Shown: positions 44,358-51,930 of the stretch, piece after piece
Numbering within the stretch: the stretch's first letter is position 1
Layout: each line of letters starts with the position of its first letter
NCBI GenBank assembly: GCA_907163375.1
Contig: CAJQUW010002215.1
Coordinates: 1,612,001-1,676,000 of the forward strand
Direction of reading: 5' to 3'
Length of the DNA: 64,000 bases
DNA from: Prostheceraeus crozeri
Lineage: Eukaryota; Platyhelminthes; Polycladida; Euryleptidae
Program-made: the position numbers and the translations under genes
Notes under the pieces: model-generated
Databases searched by the model: none
What the model was told of the DNA's origin: nothing
Seen by the model: only the letters and a program-made list of their open reading frames with translations

Positions 44358-44574
44358 CAGTTTATCATTTTTGAAGATTCGTACCAGCAGTTACAGTTTG
44401 TGTTATGAACCCGAACTTTTTCCTGCAGCTCTCATTAGTTGTTGGTTGCCTGTGCATGTGGCAATCTTTCATAATAGTAAAGTGATCATTACTGGACTAA
44501 AATCTCATGAACAAGCAAATATGATCCTAGACTATCTCATTGAGTATGTACGTACCCAGCGGATTGTAAAATAA
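44029..44574 (+). CDS. P2-encoded TATA-box-binding-protein homologue
   Basis: 181 residues, the size of the TBP core (about 180). Two direct repeats are visible. Repeat 1 (about residues 5-80) reads IVNILRRFRLYTKIDL ... NSKYYPGRP ... LQLFPNGTVQILGALS. Repeat 2 (about 95-175) reads MSNLSVDNMVIS ... CYEPELFPAALIS ... VAIFHNSKVIITGLKS. YEPELFP is nearly invariant in eukaryotic TBP, as is the following IF-x-x-x-KV-x-x-TG strand. Three of the four DNA-kinking phenylalanines have counterparts (LQLF, ELFP, AIFH); the first is replaced in GRPQM. TBP nucleates transcription complexes on TATA boxes. The start at 44029 was chosen because homology begins within five residues and a TATA box lies 36 bases upstream; the longer open frame upstream overlaps paralogue b. 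Looks whole. Confidence 0.88.
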   Translation: MKRHRYTIVNILRRFRLYTKIDLTTLRQQLPNSKYYPGRPQMLVVKMNNSRNLQLFPNGTVQILGALSHSSAQSMRLELQRLLRRIWKRERCVMSNLSVDNMVISTQLSDSLSFLKIRTSSYSLCYEPELFPAALISCWLPVHVAIFHNSKVIITGLKSHEQANMILDYLIEYVRTQRIVK

Positions 44575-44600
44575 AAAACAATTTTTCCAACATGATGTTT

Positions 44601-45062
44601 TTATTTCAAATCATGATAGAACTTACAAATCATTTTTTCATTAGAGGATGGATTACATGAAAAGTTTTGAATAACAGATGCAAATCGAGATACATGTAAA
44701 CGTTTTAAGATGAAGTACAGTACAAAAGCACCACACGTTGATGAAAGTGGATGTTGTAGTATGCGTTCATTTCGCTGATATTGACGCGTATGTTTTCTCA
44801 ACCACTGCTGTGTTGGTATATTTGGAGGTTGAGCAAGAGAGTCAAATAGTTCACCACGTCGGTCTTCTCCAATAAAGATCGCTTTCCAATGCTCACCGCC
44901 TAAATTCTGTGAATGAGTGTTTAGCACAATAAAGATGGGATAGTGATTTACTGCAGGTGGTAAGGTATCGAGTGAATAGACATTATCGAAAGCTTTCAAC
45001 GTCGCTTCGTCTGCATTACGCTGCACTTTAGTCTTAATATCGTCAGCAGTCAACCAACTCAT
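44601..45062 (-). CDS. P2 adenovirus-type cysteine protease
   Basis: 153 residues. The catalytic set is visible: GGEHWKAIF (His), GELFDSLAQPP (Asp) and SSTCGAFVLYFILKR (Cys with preceding Ser/Thr). It cleaved virion precursors, often after GG. The gene touches the capsid region at 45062 (stop/start overlap), typical of the compact minus-strand virion block. Confidence 0.87.
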   Translation of the reverse strand: MSWLTADDIKTKVQRNADEATLKAFDNVYSLDTLPPAVNHYPIFIVLNTHSQNLGGEHWKAIFIGEDRRGELFDSLAQPPNIPTQQWLRKHTRQYQRNERILQHPLSSTCGAFVLYFILKRLHVSRFASVIQNFSCNPSSNEKMICKFYHDLK

Positions 45063-45852
45063 TAACGATTATACTGAAGAATCACGTCATGATACTTTGT
45101 AATTTCAATATTTGAATCGAAGACTGCATAAATTAATACATTGATCGTCTCAGGTAGTGTTCTTTTGAACGTCAAATCCAAACGAATATTATGAGGCACG
45201 TTCGCTTGACGATAGGGTGCACTAATATCGCTGTCAGCAGTCAAATCAAATGCATAAATAGTATATCCACTCTTAAACTCTTTCATAGTCAGTCCGTTGG
45301 TATCATCCGTATTGTAAAAGCCAAAGACATCCATAAAATCAACATAACTGCGCATAAATTGATCCGAAGCAAAATCTGGTTTGTAGGGTGTTTAAAATTG
45401 AAAGGATTCTTCTTTATATTACCATTAAATGCATCATTTTCAACCATTGCCACCATGAGGAGCTTCGGTGCTTCCGATGGAAAGAGGCCATCTTTCATGA
45501 AACTCTTTTGATCTTTCGGAATTGTAAAGGTGAGAAGCTTTGTATGCTGAACGGGGTAAATGGCATTTTGGCGGTTAAGACCTTCAGCATGCCCTCTAAT
45601 GACACTTGGATTCGGTACTACTCGACGAATGTAAAGTGCAATATCTTCCACATGAATTCTAAAATTGTCAACTTTAGCAAATGCATTCAGCGCAAATTCA
45701 GGCTTATTCAATGTCAGCTTGAGTCGCATGCTGGTATTACAGAGTAAAAACTTTGACTGTCTAAAGAAGTCTAAATTCAGCGGACCATATAGCTGACATA
45801 CTCTACTATCTTTAATCATAGCAGATCGCTTTACCTGTCGCATGCCTGTCAA
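45062..45852 (-). pseudogene. P2 major capsid region, incomplete
   Basis: Homologous to the F54H12.2-like double-jelly-roll capsid of Polintons: RVCQLYGPLNLDFFRQSKFLL, DNFRIHVEDIALYIRRV and the closing TIYAFDLTAD ... LPETINVLIYAVFD segment. Only part of the gene is present and it is broken. It lies between the protease and the integrase on the same strand. Confidence 0.85.
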
Positions 45853-46279
45853 GTAATCTTCTCACATGCTGATTTTCAAACTCTTTTCCTTGATCACTCT
45901 GAATTCTTTTTGGAATGCGACCTTCTCGAAAAATTGTTTGGAATGCTTTTGCTACTCCTTTCCCTTCTTTAGTTTTTAAAGGTTGAGCCCACGCATAACG
46001 CGAGAAAATATCAATGACGGTTAAAATAAAATTATTGCCCGAGTTATGTTTTGAAATGGAGGCAACATCGCACAAATCTGCTTGCCACTGTTCATCGATG
46101 TCATGAACAATATAATGGCGGGTGCGGTACTTCTTTTTCGCTTGTTTGTGGAGTGTATAGGTAGCCTGACCCTTTAACCATCGTTTCACTTGTGATTGTG
46201 GAAGACCACTCGCTTTTGATAATTTCTTGATAGATGCAAATCCTGCCGGATGTTTTACATCATAATAGATTGACTTCAA
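45812..46279 (-). pseudogene. P2 retroviral-type integrase, partial
   Basis: Opens with the Polinton pattern YYDVKHPAGFASIKKL...VKRWLKGQATYTLHK, then WQADLCDV (first Asp of DDE) and RIQSDQGKEF (second Asp). The protein is not complete. It inserted element DNA into chromosomes. It is a different lineage from the P1 integrase. Confidence 0.87.
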
Positions 46280-46497
46280 ACGTTCAGTCGATGACGACTG
46301 ACTCTTTCCTCCTTCTCATCTTTTTGTTTTCTTCCCTTTCTACATTTACAACAACTGCAGCATTTAGCTTTAGCGGTTTTGCGATCGTGTTCACATTGCT
46401 TAGGGGTTTCATTATGAGAGCTGGCGCAGCAAGTGCAAGTGACAACGACATTCACCTCTGGCGGCTCATTACATGGCAAGCAACACATCTGCTTCAT
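46276..46497 (-). CDS. P2 small Cys-rich protein
   Basis: 73 residues with about 13 cysteines in CxxC and CC pairs (MCCLPCNEPP, CTCCASSHNE, KCCSCCKCRK) and a Lys/Arg-rich tail. Zinc binding is likely from composition. It abuts the integrase region (overlap of 4 bases) and follows the 46499 gene by 2 bases, so it fits the block as a real gene, although no homologue is recognised. Confidence 0.5.
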   Translation of the reverse strand: MKQMCCLPCNEPPEVNVVVTCTCCASSHNETPKQCEHDRKTAKAKCCSCCKCRKGRKQKDEKEERVSRHRLNV

Positions 46498-46498
46498 A

Positions 46499-47191
46499 TT
46501 AATAATCTGAGAACATGTATTTCCTGGGAGGAGCTGTTTTACGTTTTCCTTTTACCAGTTTTAGTGGCGATGTAGATCTACGTCGAGTTCTTCCTCTTGT
46601 TTGCTTAGTGAGTGTGGGAGGGGATGTAGCAGGTGACGCCTTAAACCAATTTGTTGGCATTTTCATCGTCTGAAGCATTGGAGTAGTAGCCACTGTTGAA
46701 TCAAGTTCTTTCAATGTCTCATTATTCAAAGCAAATTTTGGCACATTATGCTTTTTCAATAGTTTAAGAAAGTATGACCAACCAGGTGGAACATAGCCCT
46801 GACGGCGCTTTCTACGTGTCGCATACTGAATCAAGTCTTCATAACGTGAAGCATCAATCACTTTATTTTCATCTGTAATGATTTCTCCTCTATCATTTAC
46901 ATTGAGATGGGGCTCAATACTATTGAAAAGAGATATGGCATGTGCGCGAGATGCTAAAGGTGTAGCAGTCGATACAGAGTCACGCATCTTATTCTTCAAG
47001 TTTTTCAATTGCTCAACAGTTTCCGATTGTAATAATACAGCACGATGTGGATCTTTGATGTGAACATTTTGCTGATAATCTATTTCTTTCCTATACATTT
47101 GATTTGCAAGAGGTTGCTTTACTTGCTGCATGGCAGTCAATTGTACATATTCATCCTGAGGAATAACAATCATGCGAGAATAAGAACTCAT
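46499..47191 (-). CDS. P2 conserved virion-type protein with basic tail
   Basis: 230 residues, opening MSSYSRMIVIPQDEYVQL, a start I associate with a conserved Polinton gene located next to the ATPase. The middle has RRKRRQGYVPPGWSYF. The C-terminus is strongly basic (TRGRTRRRSTSPLKLVKGKR), suggesting DNA or core binding. Overlaps the ATPase stop by 4 bases. Function not known to me. Confidence 0.6.
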   Translation of the reverse strand: MSSYSRMIVIPQDEYVQLTAMQQVKQPLANQMYRKEIDYQQNVHIKDPHRAVLLQSETVEQLKNLKNKMRDSVSTATPLASRAHAISLFNSIEPHLNVNDRGEIITDENKVIDASRYEDLIQYATRRKRRQGYVPPGWSYFLKLLKKHNVPKFALNNETLKELDSTVATTPMLQTMKMPTNWFKASPATSPPTLTKQTRGRTRRRSTSPLKLVKGKRKTAPPRKYMFSDY

Positions 47192-47853
47192 AGTTTGTAG
47201 ATAATCATGGGAGTTTTCAAAATATCACTTCGAAATCTAAATTCTTCCGGACACTCTTGCGTAAAGTCAATGAATAAGTAACCGTATGGTTTTTCAGTAG
47301 CTGCTTGAAAAATTTCAATTAAGGCTTTTGATCCTCTGGGTGCAACTTGTCGCGCTAAAATTTCAAATTGACTTTTATCTCGCGGATTCTTGAAAATAGC
47401 ATAATAGTGTGTATTCAGGTTTCGTGTACGAGCTTCTTTTCCATCAGGAAACAAATTTTGTGTAATATAGATGATAAAGCACCTTTTATGGTGTGCTGCG
47501 CGAGTAAACATATCTGTAACATCTTTTGAATTCTTACTTTCTTTTAATAAATCATCCAATACAACAACATCATTAGACTGAAGTTTATCCACTGGAATAA
47601 TTCCTTCATGTCGAATAAAGTTGCGACTTTGCAATTCCTGAAACAGCGACGGTTGATAAATACCGTAACACCAAATCACTCGATTGATAGGTTCCTTAAA
47701 CAACTCCCTTCTTTTATCCAATAAATTCAGCGTGAAAACAGTTTTACCTGCATGAGATGGACCTGATACAGTCAGAACTTTATCACATTGAAGTCTGAAA
47801 TCCATTTTATTACTTTGAGACTCAACATTTGCATAATTAACTCTTAGAGCCAA
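47188..47853 (-). CDS. P2 genome-packaging ATPase (FtsK/HerA, A32-like)
   Basis: 221 residues. Walker A TVSGPSHAGKTVF (about residue 30), Walker B NDVVVLDDLL (about 95), and a sensor-like IYITQNLF. It pumped DNA into capsids. Same length class as Polinton and virophage ATPases. Looks whole. It overlaps the upstream gene by 17 bases. Confidence 0.88.
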   Translation of the reverse strand: MALRVNYANVESQSNKMDFRLQCDKVLTVSGPSHAGKTVFTLNLLDKRRELFKEPINRVIWCYGIYQPSLFQELQSRNFIRHEGIIPVDKLQSNDVVVLDDLLKESKNSKDVTDMFTRAAHHKRCFIIYITQNLFPDGKEARTRNLNTHYYAIFKNPRDKSQFEILARQVAPRGSKALIEIFQAATEKPYGYLFIDFTQECPEEFRFRSDILKTPMIIYKL

Positions 47854-48193
47854 AGATATTTCCCAATAGGTTGCCCACGGCAGGAGCTATCATTGGAAGT
47901 ATTGCTGAAAGGAAACCGCCCTTTTGTGTTAGAGTTTTCCTCTTTCTTTGAAGGGCGACTTTAGGATTGGAGATGAAACGCAATTTTGTAGCATATCGCT
48001 TAAGTAACTTTCGTTGTTTTGGCGCTAATTTCTTCGTCCTCAACTTCCTCACATGAGAAATAATTTCACAAATGAATTTATCGTTAGCATGTCGTATAGC
48101 ATTGTATCGCTGATTTGCTTTCATTCGTCGGAGAGCTTGAATGGCTGAAGAAAACTTTTGACTTTTACGTTTCGTCATTTTACGTTTCGCCAT
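47837..48193 (-). CDS. P2 basic core-type protein with hydrophobic end
   Basis: 118 residues. The N-terminal 80 residues are highly basic (MAKRKMTKRKSQK, RKLRTKKLAPKQRK). Then QKGG is followed by FLSAILPMIAPAVGNLLGNIFG, a hydrophobic amphipathic end. A GG site before such a peptide recalls adenovirus pX and pVI precursors cut by the viral protease; that reading is inference. Located beside the ATPase. Confidence 0.6.
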   Translation of the reverse strand: MAKRKMTKRKSQKFSSAIQALRRMKANQRYNAIRHANDKFICEIISHVRKLRTKKLAPKQRKLLKRYATKLRFISNPKVALQRKRKTLTQKGGFLSAILPMIAPAVGNLLGNIFGSKS

Positions 48194-48244
48194 TTTCCGT
48201 GTTAGTCTTTGCTAAAACCTATCTTTACCACATTTGCATAGGTA

Positions 48245-48574
48245 CTAACTATTGCGACATAAGTGACACTCGAAATGAGCAATATCACAGTGGTAACATT
48301 GGCAAAGTTGAATGCAATTACGTATGAAACAGCGTTGACAAAAAGCATGCTTACATCTCTTGAAGATGCGCTTTTCATTTCCATCCTTTCGCTTACATAC
48401 ATCACAACACATAGTTTCACCGTTACTGATGTCTATAGCAAGTCTTTTTGAAGATATGAATTTGCTAGCCTTTTCTAAATAATAGACGCATGTACAGAAG
48501 GAATATACTTCGAGAGTGAGCAGACATAGCTCGAAAACCAGTTGTGCTACAATCAAGTACCACTGCATTTTCAA
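48245..48574 (-). CDS. P2 membrane-anchored RING-type protein
   Basis: 109 residues. A hydrophobic stretch (WYLIVAQLVFELCLLTLEVY) near the N-terminus is followed by CCDVC...RCKHAFCQRC...CQCYHC...CHLC. This is C-x2-C, C-x-H, C-x2-C and a final pair, fitting a RING-HC finger, usually a ubiquitin ligase domain. Viral RING proteins often target host factors. The final pair has two possible placements. Confidence 0.65.
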   Translation of the reverse strand: MKMQWYLIVAQLVFELCLLTLEVYSFCTCVYYLEKASKFISSKRLAIDISNGETMCCDVCKRKDGNEKRIFKRCKHAFCQRCFIRNCIQLCQCYHCDIAHFECHLCRNS

Positions 48575-48909
48575 TTTTTCTTTATGGAAAGTTGAATGTG
48601 AATATCTGAAATCGCTTCAATCACTAGACTGCTACCATGTTGGTTAAATGCGTTAAGACGTTCAGCAATTTTTATCATATGTCTTTTAAAAAATTCTTCG
48701 GGGTGATCTACCACTTCCATTGAATAAGAAGCAAAATGGAAAGAGCGACTTTCCACCTCTTCCTTTCCAAAATGACTAAACTTAATTTTCGCAACTAATC
48801 GCGCCATGATAATGCTATCAGAGAATGTATTCATTAACTCTAGAAATAGAGTGCTAGCATCATCGACCACTGCTTCGATGTCGGTCTCATCTTTATGAAA
48901 TTTTATCAC
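48571..48909 (-). CDS. P2 protein related to a polymerase N-terminal segment
   Basis: 112 residues. The segment ...FHFASYSMEVVD...RLNAFNQHGSSLVIEAISDIHIQLS parallels the polymerase's own ...IQFHVPSSSATEVVD...NVDKFNQRDSALIFDGVDSAIFKISL upstream of its exonuclease. So it looks like a stand-alone copy of that domain, whose function is unknown. Overlaps the RING gene by 4 bases. Confidence 0.5.
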   Translation of the reverse strand: MIKFHKDETDIEAVVDDASTLFLELMNTFSDSIIMARLVAKIKFSHFGKEEVESRSFHFASYSMEVVDHPEEFFKRHMIKIAERLNAFNQHGSSLVIEAISDIHIQLSIKKN

Positions 48910-48929
48910 ATAATCTTGAACAGCTCCTT

Positions 48930-49259
48930 TTAAACTTTGCCTATGAAAACGTTATGTTCCGCAGTCGTTTGAGAAAGACATGATCGCCCTTTATCTAACC
49001 CATCCATTGCATGAAAACAACAACTCTTCTCATAGTAACATTTATTGAATAATGGTAACAAGCATGCATTATAAATCAATGGTTTGAAAGTGATAAAATA
49101 GATACAGCTGGTAACTATCATACAGCGAGCAATGATAACCATACAGGACTTTGGCAGTGTTGAGGTAAGGAGGAAAGAAGCATTGGTTATGAACGTAGCT
49201 ACTACAACGAACAGACAAAATAGGAACACACAAATCCTTAAAACGTTTCGTGACTTCAT
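48930..49259 (-). CDS. P2 possible membrane protein, overlapping frame
   Basis: 109 codons, with a signal-like start (VLRICVFLFCLFVVVATFI) and a second hydrophobic segment (VIIARCMIVTSCIYFITF). Overlaps the end of the 49069-49599 gene in another frame over 191 bases. It could be real or a shadow. Confidence 0.25.
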   Translation of the reverse strand: MKSRNVLRICVFLFCLFVVVATFITNASFLLTSTLPKSCMVIIARCMIVTSCIYFITFKPLIYNACLLPLFNKCYYEKSCCFHAMDGLDKGRSCLSQTTAEHNVFIGKV

Positions 49260-49599
49260 GATAATGTTTATTCACTCTACTATCCCAAGGTGGGAGCAAA
49301 ATATCATCAATGATTAGATTGGGAAATACTTTCCTCTCCTTACCAGGATTATTACAAAAGATGCGTATAACATTGAAAGCAGCTAACCATCGTTTAAAGT
49401 CAATAAGAAGAGCACTCTCACAAGAAAAGCCATAGTCTTGCAAATATTTCAGATTAAGTCCATGAATGTGTTTTCTCGCCCATTGATCAACATTGGGATC
49501 GCAGTTAGCATGTTGATGATAGACACTAACAATCTGATATGTCCAATTGTTCATAGCAATAGCACTGAGCTCCTGTACAGGTTCACCCTCACAATCCAT
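49069..49599 (-). CDS. P2 possible DEDD-type exonuclease
   Basis: 176 residues. Opens MDCEGEPVQELSAIAM, like the Asp-x-Glu first motif of DEDD nucleases. HIHGLNLKYLQDYGF and IRIFCNNPGKE sit where the later motifs would be expected. The later catalytic residues are not certain. No other family comes to mind. Role in replication or host RNA degradation would be guesswork. Confidence 0.4.
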   Translation of the reverse strand: MDCEGEPVQELSAIAMNNWTYQIVSVYHQHANCDPNVDQWARKHIHGLNLKYLQDYGFSCESALLIDFKRWLAAFNVIRIFCNNPGKERKVFPNLIIDDILLPPWDSRVNKHYHEVTKRFKDLCVPILSVRCSSYVHNQCFFPPYLNTAKVLYGYHCSLYDSYQLYLFYHFQTIDL

Positions 49600-49651
49600 A
49601 AAAATGATGATAGAAGCCTAAAACGGAAATTTACACATCTAAGGAAACGTT

Positions 49652-49900
49652 CTATAACATATTACAAAATGAAGAATTACATCGATGCTTTTCACGACAA
49701 AATACACAAATGATATGATGGCAACGAAGAAGTAAAATGTATCTAATAAGACCACGTCTACGACACTCAAAGCACATAAGCGAATTGTCATAGGGAAGAG
49801 TTAGGAAAGGACTAGCAATTCTCCTTCTTTGATTTGCGTTTTGATGTAGCATTCTTCTCCGACTTGCGCTTCGTACCACTGCTGTTAAGGATTTGATCAA
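49652..49900 (-). CDS. P2 second RING-like small protein
   Basis: 82 residues. LMCFECRRRGLIRYILLLRCHHIICVFCREKHRC...C fits C-x2-C, C-x-H-x2-C, C-x2-C and a further Cys pair. It overlaps the 3' end of the 49812-50584 gene by about 90 bases in a different frame, so the true start may lie lower than 49900. The finger itself begins about 120 bases downstream of that start. Confidence 0.5.
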   Translation of the reverse strand: MIKSLTAVVRSASRRRMLHQNANQRRRIASPFLTLPYDNSLMCFECRRRGLIRYILLLRCHHIICVFCREKHRCNSSFCNML

Positions 49901-50584
49901 TTATGTCGTCCACGTTGGGTGGTTTCGGAATATATAGGATGGATTCCATATGCATGGAGAGAGAGGCTATTTTATTATCCTTGTGTCGACCATAATATAG
50001 CCCATTCACTTTGAAAAGGATATCCCAAGTACCTTCTCCGAGCTCATCACATCTGATGGGTATTGAATGATCTCCATCCTTCTTATAGTAAGTACACCAA
50101 TGTGATACCGGTAGGCAAATGTGATTACCATCCCAAATCTTTCTATAGGGAGTATCCTTGTCATCTCTAGCCTTCCACTCTTGAGCAAGAGGAGTAGGAA
50201 TGTCCATATTTAATGTCACGTACTCCTCAATAGTATCAAGTTGGTGGCGAATGTACGGACTCACGGGGATCAGTATGTAGTCCCCATACTGATTGTGCAT
50301 TATCTTGACATCCGTGGAAGGGAGCATTCCCGTTTGGAGTACTACGCTATGATCATCATAACGCAAGGCTTGTTTAAATTTACGCTGTAGCGGTGTAGGA
50401 TTATGTACCTTGGTTGTTTCTTCCACTGGCCTCAGTTGTAGATGATCTGACCGCGAACCTTGTAACGTTTGACCGCCATTTTGTCCTACTAGTGCAGTAG
50501 ATGGAGTAGATGCCTGAAAATGAAAAAAGATTGTATTAAGTTTACGTTCAAGGGAGGAGAGGGAGGGAAGTAGCGACTTACCAT
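49812..50584 (-). CDS. P2 unidentified protein, spliced after its ATG
   Basis: About 235 residues. The ATG at 50582-50584 is followed at once by a donor (ATG|GTAAGT); a 68-base intron (50514-50581) ends in TTTTCATTTTCAG, and the frame continues GCATCTACTCC (Ala-Ser-Thr). Mid-protein: YILIPVSPYIRHQL and KVNGLYYGRHKDNK. C-terminus basic (KRKSEKNATSKRKSKKE). No domain recognised; a nucleic-acid-binding role is possible from the tail. The intron placement mirrors that of the polymerase gene. Confidence 0.55.
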
Positions 50585-50684
50585 TTTAGTTGGATAATAG
50601 AACAGGGAACTAGGGAGAGAGAAAATGTGCGTCCGTCACTCGTGTGATTCAACGATGGAATGATTCTCGCTGTGGAAGGCTCGC

Positions 50685-50692
50685 TATTTATA
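50685..50692 (-). promoter_or_regulatory. TATA box for the 50584 gene
   Basis: TATAAATA on the minus strand, about 100 bases before the ATG. Confidence 0.5.
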
Positions 50693-50876
50693 AAGAAATG
50701 CTTGATTCTCATTGGATGATGATCCTCATTGGACAATAACATCAAGTTGATTCCAAATCTGGCATCCGTTTACCAATCCGATACTTCGTTTTGAAGCTAC
50801 AGCCCAAAACGTCCCAAATTCTAACTCTGTCGTTTTTCACCAATGTCCCAAAATCTTAAATGGCGTCTCACATCTA

Positions 50877-51466
50877 AACGAAGGCAGATACGAACAAGCC
50901 GATTCTTTCACTGAATTTGTCTCACTCTTAGCTTTCAAACGAGCTATCGCACGACAAAATCCGTCCACTGGAAGCAAGCTGTCCAGGGGGGGGGACGTCA
51001 GCCGAAAATTTTTTCTCTCCGATTTCGCTGGAAACATCCTTCCTAACCCAAAATTTCACGTAGATTCCGAATCTGGCCTCCGTTTTCTCATCCGATGCTT
51101 CGTTTGGGCGCTACACACCAAAACGTCCCAAAACATCACACACTATAGCCTCAAGACTAATCCTGGCGGTCGCCCACGTCAACCTAGACGGTCGCCCACG
51201 TCAACCAGGCGGTCGGACCAACTCACCCGAGTCTCACACTCTGTCGTTGCAGGGGGGGGGGGACTCAGCGAACATGTTGTGAACGTGGACCCACCTGGCC
51301 GGCACACCACGACAGACCACAACCTCTGTCGTTCCAGAGGGGGGGGGACTCAGACACGAAGCACCACGGCGGCCGACCACGACACTCTGTCGTGCCAGAA
51401 GGGGGGGGGGGACTCAGCGATGGCGGCCATCTTGCGCGGTCCAGAAGTGGAGTTTTGCTTACTACT
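50877..51466 (-). repeat. P2 right terminal inverted repeat
   Basis: 590 bases, near-identical inverted copy of the left arm minus its 180-base extra block. G runs of 8-11 lie at about 50986, 51252, 51339 and 51401, each next to GACTCAG or GACGTCAG. Confidence 0.95.
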
Positions 51467-51930
51467 CACCTGCCATAGTTGCTACTATCATCCCATACAG
51501 AAAACCTACGAAAAACTTGTTTCACTGTCACGAAACGCTCATACACGTATGACCTGTTCAGCTACCTACTACGAAAATCAAGGTCAATTGTGATTGAAGA
51601 AATAAATACCATTCATGACCATACCTATGCAAATTATAACTTCTTAGCTATCGCGTGGCAGAATTGAAAACATCAGTTTATCAGAAACGATTTTAATTGG
51701 TCAGGATTACAAAAACATCTGTAGACGTGCTCTAAACATTTTTTTAAAAGAACTATGTGAAGACTAGAATGTGATTAACACATATTGTTTCAAGTGTCAT
51801 AGACAACTCTGTCGCAACGAAAGATATGTATTCCGAATTGGAAAAAATTATCATTCATAGTCTACATGAGACCCAAAAACTAGGACACACTCGGTGCACC
51901 CTACTAAAAAAAGTAACAACAAAATTTCAC

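Larger units (their letters stand above)
29641..51466. mobile_element. Polinton P2, 21.8 kb, complete ends, young
   Basis: Begins AGTAGTAAGC and ends GCTTACTACT, with exact 6-bp target duplications CACCTG at 29635-29640 and 51467-51472; 6-bp duplications and AG...CT ends are the Polinton hallmark. It has long terminal inverted repeats and a full set of core genes (DNA polymerase, integrase, ATPase, protease, capsid). Arms are nearly identical apart from one roughly 180-base length difference and C-run lengths, so insertion is recent. The element is not whole: about three breaks affect integrase, capsid and one structural gene. It inserted into the 3' non-coding part of hAT A, about 90 bases from that element's end. 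Confidence 0.95.

Noticed and set aside
46234-46575. 113-codon plus-strand hydrophobic frame
   Set aside because: Antisense to the Cys-rich gene and the integrase region, with no domain.
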